From: Yponomeuta sedellus
Lineage: Eukaryota; Arthropoda; Insecta; Lepidoptera; Yponomeutidae
Direction: 5' to 3'
Length of the DNA: 64,000 bases
NCBI GenBank assembly: GCA_934045075.1
Contig: OW203732.1
Coordinates: forward strand, 7,217,001 to 7,281,000
In this document: piece by piece, positions 34,496 to 43,978 of the stretch
Layout: the number at the start of each line of letters is the position of its first letter
How positions within the stretch are numbered: the stretch's first letter is position 1
The notes under the pieces: model-generated
Told to the model about the DNA's origin: nothing
What the model saw: only the letters and a program-made list of their open reading frames with translations
Databases searched by the model: none
Translations under genes and position numbers: made by a program

Positions 34496-34533
34496 GTATG
34501 TCCAGCAGTGGACTAATATAGCCTGAAGAAGAA
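34496..34533 (+). repeat. RTE-type tail fragment
   Basis: GTATGTCCAGCAGTGGACTA followed by ATATAGCCTGAAGAAGAAG, the 3' terminus shared by RTE LINEs and SINE family R. Confidence 0.7.
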
Positions 34534-34566
34534 GAGAGATACCTATTTAATTTGCACGGGTTATAC

Positions 34567-34922
34567 CATTGAATCGCTCGTAGCCCCGGCTGCCTGAGTG
34601 ATCTTAAGCATTCACGAAGGTTAAGCAACATAGGGCGCGTTCAGTGCTTGGATGGGTGAACGTCCATGACTAAGGTAGTGGCATTTTTCCGAGCGATTCC
34701 GTGCTTCACAAGGCACGTTAAGCCTTTGGTGCCGGCTGCCGTCGATAGATGGCAGTCGTTAAGCAAAATCAGAGGCCTTAGGGCGGTAATAGTAAGACTA
34801 GCCACTAGTCTTGCAAACCTCCACCGACCCGGACTTGGCCCCCGTGGTGGAGTATGGCCTATACCTTCCTTAGGGAAGAATCCCGTGCCTCTCGGTGGGG
34901 ACATAATGGGTTGATGATGATG
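34567..34922 (+). repeat. Full-length 5S-derived SINE family B
   Basis: Best example of the 5S head in this window: GAAGGTTAAGCAACATAGGG then CGCG, CAGTGCTTGGATGGGTGA and CGTCC. These correspond in order and spacing to the A box, intermediate element and C box of 5S rRNA genes. The body shares blocks with family A. The tail ends GGGACATAATGGG TTGATGATGATG, a short (ATG)n. No ORF. Confidence 0.88.
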
Positions 34923-34984
34923 TTTTATTGACATGATATTGTACTACTTAGTAGACTACCAAATAATAGCTATTGTCAGTCTTG

Positions 34985-35095
34985 TATAAGATAAGCAATT
35001 CTTTATTTTATGTCAGGAAAAACAAACAAAATATTTACAATGATAAAGTACAATTATTGGCGGCCCTCTTGGTATAGTTCATTATAATATAATTC
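34985..35095 (-). repeat. LINE 3'-tail fragment
   Basis: TTCTTTATTTTATGTCAGG ... AAAGTACAATTATTGGCGGCC: a diverged relative of the tail at 35280-35400. Confidence 0.5.
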
Positions 35096-35129
35096 TATTG
35101 AAAAACTATAATGTGTTCATTACACTTTA

Positions 35130-35280
35130 GGATAGATAGATGGATGGATGGATGGATGGATGGATGGATGGATGGATGGATGGATGGATGGATGGATGGA
35201 TGAATGGATGGACGGACGGACGGACGGGCGGACGGACGGACGGACGGACGGACGGACGGACGGACGGATTGATGGATAGA
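35130..35280. repeat. (GGAT)n/(GGAC)n microsatellite at a LINE tail
   Basis: About 18 GGAT units pass into about 16 GGAC units, then GGATTGATGGATAGAATATTC runs directly into the LINE 3' tail at 35281 (minus strand). The tail end and repeat are contiguous. Confidence 0.9.
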
Positions 35281-35605
35281 ATATTCTTTATTGCATGTAC
35301 ACCAAGGATTACATAAGAGACTTATAAAATAACAGTACAGTACAAGTGGCGGCCTTATTACTAAAAGTAATTTCTTCCAGACAACCATTGACGGAAAAGA
35401 ACAAACGAAAACTTAAATACGGGTCGGCGCAACTAAACAATATCAGATAACATAATATTTCATAGTTGATACACATATATAAACGATACATAAATATGAA
35501 ATTGATACACATACATAAACGGTACATAAATAATAATAAACATAAACAAAAAAAAACATAGGACGTGAAGGACATAGGATCCTCAAAATAGCCAGTCAAT
35601 ATCAA
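35281..35605 (-). pseudogene. LINE 3' end (RT C-terminus remnant plus tail)
   Basis: The reverse frame ends [20 protein letters not shown]. At DNA level the minus strand has CTGGAAGAAATTACTTTTAG then TAATAAGGCCGCCACTTGTAC, with the stem ATTACT/AGTAAT and a TTT loop, followed by an AATAAAG signal. A second copy of the tail lies at 35818-35925. Confidence 0.65.
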
Positions 35606-35795
35606 GCTATGTAATCCCTATTACCTACATGTCTGCAACTTCTTACAAGATGTTTGTTGTAGACTAGCTCCAAGTTTGAAACAAACTTGAAAGTTATCAC
35701 ACGTCAAACAAGTTGCTATCTGGGTAACTGTGTTTAGTTGCTCAAGTCCTGGAGGTTAACGTATCGTCGTATACTGGAATTTTAAAAACGTTTAT

Positions 35796-35816
35796 AGATA
35801 GATAGATAGATAGACA
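35796..35816. repeat. Short (GATA)n at a LINE tail
   Basis: (ATAG)5 directly adjoining the second LINE tail on its 3' side. Confidence 0.8.
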
Positions 35817-35925
35817 GAATATCGTACACCAAGGATTACATAAGACACTTATAAAATAACAGTACAGTACAATTGGCGGCCTTATTACTAAAAGTAATTT
35901 CTTCCAGACAACCATTACCTTATAT
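35817..35925 (-). repeat. LINE 3'-tail, second copy
   Basis: Nearly identical to 35290-35390 (ACACCAAGGATTACATAAGA, AACAGTACAGTACAA, GGCGGCCTTATTACTAAAAG). The two lie in the same orientation about 530 bp apart, either independent insertions or a segmental duplication. Confidence 0.75.
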
Positions 35926-36167
35926 TTACCGCCGTAAATTAAGACTTTGAAAATATCAATACTTTCAATTGCTATTTTCAAGGTCATGACTCGGTCATGT
36001 CTAGATACCATTTAATTAAAGTTTAACATTTGATAGATAGAGCGTACGTAGCGAGGGAAATCATTTAGCTCTGATATGCCCCAGAGCGAAAGTTTCTTTT
36101 TCTTAGTTCATCATCATCATAATCATCATCATCATCAACCCATTATCACACGTCACTGTCCATGTTC

Positions 36168-36541
36168 GGTGGTAGCTCAGTGGGAAGAACCATAGACTGG
36201 CAAGCTAGAGCCCCAGGTTCGATCCCGAGTGCGGGCATGTACCAATGACTTTGTTTAATTTCAAAGTTACGTACATTTGCGAATTTGTAGTCGCAATACC
36301 ACACGATAACGGTGAAGGAAAACATCGTATTGACTAGTCTTTCCTGTGGGCTAGGCCGACTAAGCTGTCAGGGATGTATAGGTGCTGGGCAAGCCTACAC
36401 CATCTATAAAACCATGTCGCAGGCACTACAGCGTCGGAGTGGTCCCTTCACCCATCTAGTGTGAGTGAAGACACCACTGGACGCTGTATAAATCATCTCA
36501 TTGAGTAGATGCAAAAAGGCCAATATTAGATATATTATTAT
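36168..36541 (+). repeat. SINE family T2 (tRNA-derived), with TSD
   Basis: Head GGTGGTAGCTCAGTGGGAAG (A box) and CCAGGTTCGATCCCGAG (B box). The body has GACTTTGTTTAATTTCAAAG and TTTCCTGTGGGCTAGGCCGA, and the end is AAGGCCAATATTAGA plus (ATT)n. Flanked by the 11-bp direct repeat TGTCCATGTTC (36157-36167, 36542-36552). It lacks about 30 internal bases present in the 54934 copy. Confidence 0.87.
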
Positions 36542-36554
36542 TGTCCATGTTCAT

Positions 36555-36690
36555 ATACATCTAAAATTATCATTTTGTATGTAGGTACATCTACTTCCTT
36601 TTCCAATGTATTAGTGCAGTCCATCCAAAGGTAGGCTGGGAGAGATCACTGATAGTGATAAGGCCGCCGGCTGTACTCTTAATTCATTAC
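36555..36690 (+). repeat. LINE 3'-tail with hairpin
   Basis: GAGATCACTGATAGTGATAA then GGCCGCCGGCTGTACTC: stem ATCACT/AGTGAT with loop GAT. Directly beside the T1 insertion at 36715. Confidence 0.65.
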
Positions 36691-36714
36691 TAATACTTTA
36701 GTATGTAAGTCTTA

Positions 36715-36844
36715 TTTAAAAACCTATTTAGAGGCTAAAAATTTCACCCATGCCGGGATTCGAACCCGCAACCTCTGGCTATCCGTACCAGCGCTCTACC
36801 AATTGAGCCAATGGGCGACTCACGGCATCAGTGAAATTTCTGTA
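36715..36844 (-). repeat. Short T1 element with TSD
   Basis: A 130-bp antisense T1 with the tRNA-like body, flanked by the 12-bp direct repeat ATGTAAGTCTTA (36703-36714, 36845-36856). The tRNA-like core is enclosed by an imperfect inverted repeat (AAATTTCAC.. ATGCCG on both sides), so the whole unit can fold back. Confidence 0.85.
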
Positions 36845-37082
36845 ATGTAAGTCTTAGTTATTGACTTTATTTATGAATAGCTACCGCAATATTCGACGAA
36901 GTTTACTGTTTGCAAAAACGAATAACATAAGATATGATTTTTTGGCACTAGTTAGCATTTGGCCGATATTTTATTATTGAGTGATATTTTAAAATTAAAA
37001 TCTGAAAAAAACTCATAAAGCAGGATTAGGTGCCAAACACAAACTCGTTTTAAAACAATTGTTTAACTAGTACATCTGATTA

Positions 37083-37440
37083 TATAAACCCTTGTATGTC
37101 CCCAGTCCCCACTGCTGGGGCAAGGGTCTCTTCGTGCATCGCAGGGAAGTTAGGCCATACTCCACCATGGGGGCCAAGTCCGAGTTGGTGGAGAATTGTA
37201 AGACAGTGGCAGAAGTTGTCAAGCAGCCCATAAAGCCTCTGACATGGCTTAACGATTGTCATTACCTTACAGCCGGCACCAACGGCTAAACATGCCCTGG
37301 ATAGCATGGAAGCGCTCGGAAAAAATGCCATTTACGGTAGTCACGGGACGGTCACCCATTCAGCACCTGACCGCACCTGTTGTTGCCTGACCCAAGTGAT
37401 TGATTCCAATCACTCGGTCCCACTAGGCCACGAGTGCTTC
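37083..37440 (-). repeat. 5S-derived SINE family A, near full length
   Basis: From TAAACCCTTGTATGTCCCC to CACTAGGCCACGAG. A small duplication (CCCCAGTCCCC) near the tail end. The head at 37340-37435 holds the complement of GGATGGGTGACCG and GCAACAACAGGTGCGGTCAG-type sequence. Confidence 0.83.
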
Positions 37441-38057
37441 GTACTCGTACATGTATTATGTCAATAAGTAATTCTAGTCATATAACATAAAAATGCTCCA
37501 TACAAATATTGCGTAAAGTGCAACTTCACTTATACCAACGTGTGAAAAACGTTTATCAACGTTTTGAGTTATGAAATTATAGTTTCGCAAAATTATATTT
37601 TAATGTATTTTAACCCTTGTTAGAAAACATTTAGAGTTCAATGGGAATAGAAAATTTATTATTAAATTTATTATCCGATTACTTAATTACATTTTATGTA
37701 TTTTTAAGACCGGTAACACCTTGAAAAGAAACCGGTATAAATAAAATATCACTCCAATCTAACTTTGAGGGAAGTTTCCATTCGGCTTAAGAGGTAAATA
37801 AATAATAAGGTTGGTACGCGCAAACTTCACCAAAACTACCTTTTTTTGATTAACAAAAAAACAACTTCAAGAAATACGTGCACCAAAAAATCGTTCGATG
37901 ACTTTTCTTGGATCGCATCAAAAAATCTTGACCATTATTTATATGAGACTAACTTCTAAATAACCCCGTTATAAAAGAATGTAAATAATTTATAAGAATC
38001 AGTCGACGTGGCGAACCAATTTCACTGAATACTCGCATAAATATATTCAACCTATAT
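37441..38057. other. No gene recognised
   Basis: AT-rich. Nothing recognised. Confidence 0.45.
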
Positions 38058-38250
38058 AGTGGGCTAGGCCGATTTATCTGTCAGGATGGTATAGGTGCTG
38101 GGCAAGCCTACACCATCTATAAAAATCATGTCCTAGGCACTACAGCGTCGGAGTGGTCCCTTCACCCTTCATAGTGTGAGTGAGGATGCCACTGGACTCT
38201 GTATAAATCATCTCATTAATTAAATGCAAAAAGGCCAATATTATTATTAT
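38058..38250 (+). repeat. SINE family T2, 3' half
   Basis: GTGGGCTAGGCCGATTTATC, GGGCAAGCCTACACCATCTA, CACTACAGCGTCGGAGTGGT and ATGCAAAAAGGCCAATATTA with an (ATT)n tail. 5' truncated. Confidence 0.8.
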
Positions 38251-38257
38251 TATATTC

Positions 38258-38340
38258 AACCAACCCGGACTTATGGAATAGTGCGATGCAGGAAGAGAGC
38301 TAGACCTAGCAGTAGAGACGTACACAGGGCTGATATCGTA
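38258..38340 (+). repeat. 5S-derived SINE family A, 3' end fragment
   Basis: CCAACCCGGACTT, GCGATGCAGGAAGAGA and CAGGGCTGATATCG: the last ~80 bp of 5S-A, directly after the T2 tail. Confidence 0.6.
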
Positions 38341-38403
38341 TGTATATTCGGTAAAATTTGTTCGAAAACTCGTCCGATTTTAATATTTTTTTAGAACCAA
38401 TTT

Positions 38404-38660
38404 CACTGAATTTATTTTATTTATTTATTTTATTATATTAAGGACATCAACAGTGAAAACAAATTATTTGATTACAATAATAAAAATACAGTTCACAGGG
38501 CCAATAACAGATATCCACACATAGACAGTTCTTTCTTAATTACTAAAAATATACCACGACAACGCATTGTAATAAAGATAAAAATACATGGTTTTATATT
38601 TTAACTATTATATTAAATATAGCACATAACAGTTAAAACCAATCAAGAATATACGTATAT
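38404..38660 (-). repeat. Repeat W, copy 2
   Basis: ATTAAGGACATCAACAGTGA, GTTCACAGGGCCAATAACAG and ATTACTAAAAATATACC match 18740-18870. The left edge carries (TTTA)n, as expected for a retroposon tail on the minus strand. Confidence 0.6.
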
Positions 38661-38661
38661 A

Positions 38662-38984
38662 CGGTGAGATTGGTTCACCACCTCATCCGACTTTAGAATA
38701 TTACGCATATGAGAATCTTATCATGTGTATCGTGCTAAGTGTGTCGCTATTGTTAGATACGCAGCTATTTAGTTTTTAAGATGATCTCATATAGTTAAGG
38801 ATTTTTATTTAAAAATGTTACCTATTACAGTTCTGATTTGTTACTGTTTCCATCATACTTGTAAAAAATATGTAAAGGATATGTATAAGAATATGTATAT
38901 GTAAGTAAAGGATGGATGAATGTGAGTACACCTGTTAAGGTAAGATTTGGTGAATCTATTTTAAATAGCAACTGTTACTGCTAA

Positions 38985-38985
<1 letters not shown>
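38662..38985. other. No gene recognised
   Basis: Nothing recognised. Confidence 0.45.
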
Positions 38986-39015
<30 letters not shown>

Positions 39016-39151
39016 TGTATGTATGTATGTATGTATGTATGTATGTATGTATGTATGTATGTATGTATGTATGTATGTATGTATGTATGTATGTATGTAT
39101 GTATGTATGTATGTATGTATGTATGTATGTATGTATATTGTATGTATGTAT
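38986..39151. repeat. (TATG)n microsatellite
   Basis: About 40 units, with one interruption (ATATTG) near 39137. Confidence 0.95.
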
Positions 39152-39437
39152 TTAGAAAAGCAGTCCTGTTGCAGAACAAACAACAGCCATTGTTTAAAAA
39201 GATTTCATACGCTGTTCTATCGAAAGTACAATATAGTATCACATTGTAGGACTTTATACGATTTATTTATAGAAATAGAAAAAACGTTTCATAAAACAAG
39301 TTATGATTTTTATTCCTCTGGTGGCGCTCGTTAGCACTGCAAAGCCCCTTATGTTCCCGAGCATTCTATTAGGAACCTCCTCTTTTTTAAAGTCGGTGTC
39401 ATAAAAGTGACGTGATGAAATGCACATTTACATCACA
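39152..39437. other. No gene recognised
   Basis: Nothing recognised. Confidence 0.4.
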
Positions 39438-39727
39438 TCACACTACTATTATAAAGGTGAAAGTTTGTGAGTGAGTGAGTGAGTGAGTAGTTTGTTTGTT
39501 TGTTTGTTTGTTTGTTTGTTTGTTTGTTTGTTTGTTTGTTTGTTTGTATGTTTGTTTTTTTGGTTGTTTGTTTGTTAGTCTAAACAACTGAAGCAATTTA
39601 AAAAAACTGTTTGTAGTTAGCTGACACCCTGGATTAACATGTCTTAGACTGCGTTCTACTGCGGGAAAATATCTTATTCCCATGGGAAAATCAATAAACC
39701 GCGTGTAACACTGCGGGGCGCAGCTAG
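39438..39727 (+). mobile_element. Non-autonomous Helitron-like element with microsatellite
   Basis: Starts TCACACTACTATTATAAAGG and ends GCAGCTAG, flanked by A (39437) and T (39728): the A^T insertion without duplication that is typical of Helitrons (5'-TC, 3'-CTRR). A GC-rich hairpin-like block precedes the 3' end (CCGCGTGTAACACTGCGG). Inside, a (GAGT)n (39467-39488) passes into (GTTT)n (39490-39573). No Rep/helicase ORF. A related 3' end with the same hairpin is at 53318-53490. Confidence 0.65.
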
Positions 39728-39897
39728 TGTAAGATAAAGGTGAAAACGCTTATATCTTAATCGATATATTATTCTTGTTCTACTTGCTAAATTATGTAGA
39801 AAATTACATTCATTGCCGTGTGAAGGGTTCACTATCACATGTGCGCATAAAACTAGAATTTCTAGACTTTCCACTAGAATTTCCACATTGTTTAATA

Positions 39898-41182
39898 CAT
39901 AGGCTGCTACTTATGTATGCGGAATCTGGGATTCCAATAATTTTAAACGCAATGCCTGACCTCCATGGTCAAATTCGTTCTATTTTTAAATACTGGTCGC
40001 TAACATTTTTCTCTTTATCTACGTTAGTGTTTTGTTTTTGTTGAGTTTAAAATGTCATATCGCTGAAGAAATAGAACTCACTCGTGAAAATATTCGTGCT
40101 ATGATTTATTACGATTTTCGACGTGGTTTATCGCAACAGCAGTGCGTAGATCAACTAACTTCGACTTTTGGCGGTGAAGCTCCATCAAAAACGACTGTGT
40201 ATCACTGGTTTAGTGAGTTTAATCGCGGGCGCAGTAAGCTCACGGACGATGTTAAAGAAGGTCGCCCGAAATCGGTGGTTGTGCCACAAAATATTGAAGC
40301 TGTGCGAAAACTAATAATGCAAGACCGCCATGTTACGTATAGAGGCTATTCTGGGCATAATTATGTATGACGAGCATTCATAGGATATTACATGAACATT
40401 TGTCTGTAAAAAAAATTTGTTCGCGTTGGATCCCGCACAACTTAACTCAGGATCAAAAAGATGCTCGCGTCGAATGGTGCAAGAAAACCTTAAAAAAATT
40501 CAACGTAGGCGACTCGAAATCTGTTTATAATATCTACACAGGTGACAAATCCTGGATCTACGCGTACGATCCCGAAACTAAACAACAATCAACAGTTTGG
40601 GTGTTTCAAAATGAGCCGAACCCTACGAAAGTCGCTCGTGCAAAAAGCACTGTAAAGCAAATGGTGGCCTGCTTTTTTGGTATTAATGGCCATGTGGCTA
40701 CAATACTACTGGAGAATCGCAGAACGGTTAATTCGGAGTGGTACACGACCATTTGTTTGCCGGAAGTATTTGAAGAAATACGCCAAAACAACCAGCGACG
40801 CAGAATCATACTTCACCATGACAATGCCAGCTGTCATACATCTCAGGAAACAACTACATTTTTGGATGGTCAAAAAATAGAATTGATGGGTCATCCACCG
40901 TACAGCCCTGATTTGGCTCCCAATGATTTCTTTTATTCCCAAATGTAGAGAATAAATTACGTGGTCAAACGATTTTCGACCCGTGAATATGCCGTAGATG
41001 CGTTCAAACAGCACGTTTTGGAGATACCTCAATCAGAGTGGAAAAAGTGTTTTACAAATTGGTTTCATCGAATGCAAAAGTGCATCGATCATAGTGGAGA
41101 ATACTTTGAAAAACAATAAAAGCATATTTAGCCATACATTTATTTATTTTTTCTATTTTGCATACATAAGTAGCAGCCCTCG
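39898..41182 (+). mobile_element. mariner transposon, 1285 bp
   Basis: Tc1/mariner element of standard mariner size. The TIRs share 19 perfect bases (GGCTGCTACTTATGTATGC, 39902-39920, and its complement 41160-41178) plus three diverged outer bases. A TA target duplication is at 39896-39897 and 41183-41184. It encodes one transposase, now frameshifted. The TIR and protein style resemble the mori/cecropia mariners of insects. Confidence 0.93.
40052..41119 (+). pseudogene. mariner transposase, frameshifted
   Basis: The N-terminal part (from about 40064, ELTRENIRAMIYYDF) carries the paired helix-turn-helix DNA-binding region, including the linker motif GRPKS. The catalytic part lies in another frame (40367-40948). 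It has TGDKSWI (first Asp; E is more usual after GD), HHDNASCHTS (second Asp) and YSPDLAPNDFF (third Asp), giving the D,D34D triad, with exactly 34 residues between the last two Asp. Frameshifts lie near the start codon (40052-40064), at about 40345-40367 and near 40930. The last 60 codons continue in a further frame to a TAA near 41118. It cannot make a full transposase. Confidence 0.92.
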
Positions 41183-41219
41183 TAGCAATAGCATCAATAC
41201 CACTCGCTAACTTTGAAGA

Positions 41220-41640
41220 AAAAATACATACATAACCTCACGCCTGTATCCCAGAGGGGTAGGCAGAGACCAGGGACTGCCACTTGCTACGATCCTGACT
41301 TATCATCAACGTTAATAAGTCGTTGCATGCACGCACGAGGGTTCCGGGTACTTTTTATCTTCCACTTTGCTAATACATCCTCTATTTGGTTGATGTATGT
41401 CCGCCTGAATCGTCCCTTACTATCCCTTCAACTTACATTCGCAATATATTTGTTCCGTCAATCTTTCTGCCCTCATCCTGTCTACATGTCCAAAGCAACG
41501 CAACATTCCTTTCTCAATTCTAGTCACTACATTCTCTTTCAGTCCACAACGTTCTCTAATCAAACTATTGCGTATCCTTTCATTCAATTCAAGGAATGCC
41601 TTTCTCAATTCTAGGCACTACATAATCTTGAATACTCTAC
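41220..41640 (-). pseudogene. LINE reverse-transcriptase 3' end
   Basis: The reverse frame reads RIEKGMLRCFGHVDRMRAER and LTEQIYCECKLKG, the tail of an RTE-like or related LINE polyprotein. The 3' end is at 41226-41300 (complement of CTACCCCTCTGGGATACAGG). It is disrupted by frameshifts and carries a small internal duplication (TTTCTCAATTCTAG.CACTACAT at 41510 and 41600). Homologous fragments: 33000, 46005 (+), 57835 (+), 59100-59225 and 63800. Confidence 0.72.
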
Positions 41641-41754
41641 ATCTCAGTAAAAAATATCGTAAGGAAACCTAAATATCTGAGGTAGTCACGTACTTCAGAG
41701 CTTGAAACTGCCACTTTGTGGTTGGCGCGCCTGTTATTTAATGTTTGTCTGGCA

Positions 41755-41800
41755 GAAATTACTTTTAGTAATTAATAAGACCTCCGTCCCTCGAGGATCC
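41755..41800 (+). repeat. LINE 3'-tail with hairpin
   Basis: GAAATTACTTTTAGTAATTA then ATAAGACCTCCG: stem ATTACT/AGTAAT, loop TTT. Confidence 0.55.
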
Positions 41801-41937
41801 CTCCTTCTGATTGAGAAGCCGGCGCTCTACTGCTTCGCTACCATTATTTAAATTATGCAACTTTTTATGTCTGCCTTCATGGCAATAAAATTAACTCGCT
41901 GGATGCGTACACGCATGCAGCCATTAATTAAAGCTAA

Positions 41938-42120
41938 AGAGTCGCTGCCTGTACGTAATACAGAGAATATTGTAAAGAGGTTTGAAATTTCACTGATGCC
42001 GGTGAGTCGCCCATTAGCTCAGCTGGAAGAGCGCTGGCACGGATAGCCAGAGGTCGCGGGTTTAAATCCCGACAGAGGTAGAATTTTTAGCCTCTAAATA
42101 GGTTTTTAAAATTGTCCTTA
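41938..42120 (+). repeat. SINE family T1
   Basis: Contains AGTCGCTGCCTGTACGTAAT, the tRNA-like body (CCCATTAGCTCAGCTGG; B box decayed to GGTTTAAATCC) and the tail TTTTTAGCCTCTAAATAGG. Confidence 0.8.
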
Positions 42121-42329
42121 CCACGGGTGAGTCCATAAAAAAAAAACACTTACACTTTCAAGATACAGACGTGAGTTTATGTATTTATAATACAGGCGTG
42201 AGGGATTTAACACTCTCAAAGTGAGAAGTAACCACTCCCTGTTGTCAACCTGCGCTGCGTAGAATTCTTCGCGAGGATTGGGATTGTCCTAAACTTGTGG
42301 GACAGTTGGTGAGATGTGGCTCCCTTACG

Positions 42330-42612
42330 ATATCAACCTTTGTATGTTCACAGTGCCGGAGCACGGGTCTCATTCTGAATCGCAGTTAGGATAGGTAATA
42401 CTCCACCACGGGGGCCAAGTCCGGGTTGGTGGAGGATTGTAAGACATTGGCGAGTCTTACTGTCAGAAATTATCAAACCGCCCATGAGGCCTCTGACATG
42501 GCTTAACGACTGCAATTACAGGACAGCCAGCATCAGCGGCTTAACGTGCCATGCGAACCACGGAAGTTCTCGAAAAAATGTCACTAACGGTAGTCACAGG
42601 ACGGTCACCCCT
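42330..42612 (-). repeat. 5S-derived SINE family A, 5'-truncated
   Basis: Antisense body from TATCAACCTTTGTATGTTC to CGGTAGTCACAGGACGGTCACCC, reaching only the C-box part of the head. Confidence 0.78.
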
Positions 42613-42735
42613 TATCTAAGTACAACTTCCGACCGCGTCATTACCGCGAAAATACCACGTTATAATAATATGTTAGCGATACCGTCGACTCGCACTGTGT
42701 CGCATGGTAACTCACCGTTACTTCGCGGACTTACG

Positions 42736-43101
42736 TTATCAACCCTAGTATGTCCCCACTGCTGGGGCACGGGTCTCTTCCTGCATCGCATGAAAGATAT
42801 GCCATACTCCACCACGGGGGCCAAGTCCGGGTTGGTGGAGGATTGTAAGACAGTGGCAGGCGTTACTGTCAGAAGTTATCAAGCCGCCCATAAGGCCTTT
42901 GACATGGCTTAACGACTGCCATTATATGACAGCCGGCACCAACGGCTTAACGTGCCTTGCGAAGCACGGAAGCGCTCGGAAAAATGCCACTAGCGGTACT
43001 CACGGGACGTCTCACCCATCCTGTACCTGACCGCGCCTGTTGTTGCTTAACCAAGTGATTGATTCCAATCACTTGGTTAGCCTAGGCCACGAGCGCTTCG
43101 C
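42736..43101 (-). repeat. Full-length 5S-derived SINE family A
   Basis: From TATCAACCCTAGTATGTCCC to CCTAGGCCACGAGCGCTTCG. The second of two same-strand copies about 120 bp apart. The head at 42990-43101 keeps all three 5S promoter blocks in complement. Confidence 0.85.
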
Positions 43102-43257
43102 CTCGCGATCTTAATGTATCTCAATAGATACGTTCCTCGCATCAGCACCTGCCTGTGATGTGTTTGATAATGTATGGCTAATTGAACGCAATGAGCGTCT
43201 AAGATTTTGCGAGAAAAAAGATGGAGATGCATGATAATTTACTGTCTTGTTTATTAA

Positions 43258-43345
43258 TTGTTCTCTTTCAGAGATAAGCTCGCCTTTGTACATGTTATAT
43301 CTTTTGTAATGTCCTGTTAAGTGTTTCGTGTCCAATAAAGTTTAA
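43258..43345 (+). repeat. LINE 3'-tail with hairpin and AATAAA
   Basis: TTCTCTTTCAGAGATAAGCT, CGCCTTTGTACATGTTAT, then GTGTCCAATAAAGTTTAATAG. Same family as 62705-62790. Confidence 0.65.
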
Positions 43346-43733
43346 TAGAGTAATAGAATTGTTGTATAATGTTTTTATTTGTTTCAAATGTGTTATGATT
43401 CTGTGCAAAGTATAATCAATGGAAGATGAAGAAAAACGTTTATTTAACGCCAAAAGGACATACCTAATGATACAAGAAAAGGAAACTACAGAGTACAAAG
43501 TAGGTATAAAACAAAAGCAGAAGAAAAAGAAAACTGCAAGTGAAAAAAAAAACAAATTTCAAGACTACAGTACACTGTATGGCGATGTAGCGGAAAATGC
43601 TCATACTCAGTGTAAGTTGAAGGTTTGCAACCCCAGCACAGATTTTCAGCGATGGCCTTCTAGTGACTCACGGAGCATAAAAAGGAAACAAGCACGCACT
43701 CACACTTTCATATGCAGCCATACTTATATGCAT
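43346..43733. other. No gene recognised
   Basis: A 132-codon lysine-rich ORF (43419-43817) runs into the T4 SINE and has no recognisable domain. I do not call it a gene. Confidence 0.4.
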
Positions 43734-43734
43734 A

Positions 43735-43917
43735 ACATTTACACATATTGCTTCGGGCCCCACACTAGGATACCGTGTGTCGTGGGAACCAGAAACAACG
43801 ACATCACAAACATGTAAACATCCAAGACCTGGGGTTTTTTTATCCTCAGCCGGGGTTCAAACCAGGGACTTCTTGCTGGTAGGCAGTTGCGCTACCGCTG
43901 CGCCACAGAGGCCGTCA
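43735..43917 (-). repeat. SINE family T4 (tRNA-derived)
   Basis: Antisense. The head at 43840-43917 holds the complement of GTGGCGCAGCGGTAGCGCAA (A box) and the B-box complement GGGGTTCAAACCAGGGAC. The body has CGTGGGAACCAGAAACAACG. The same family is in intron 2 of the protease (47325-47465). Confidence 0.8.
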
Positions 43918-43978
43918 CTGCACACAAGCATTCTTATATACATACATACGCACTGATAAATAATACACATTAATTATA

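Noticed and set aside
34567..34690. Functional 5S rRNA gene
   Set aside because: Only the promoter-containing part is conserved. It is joined to a SINE body, has lost acceptor-stem complementarity, and recurs dispersed.
40032..40948. Intact mariner transposase
   Set aside because: The two long frames are out of register, and further frameshifts occur at both ends.
43419..43817. Lysine-rich protein gene
   Set aside because: No domain; the reading frame runs into the antisense T4 SINE, and low-complexity AAA codons explain it.
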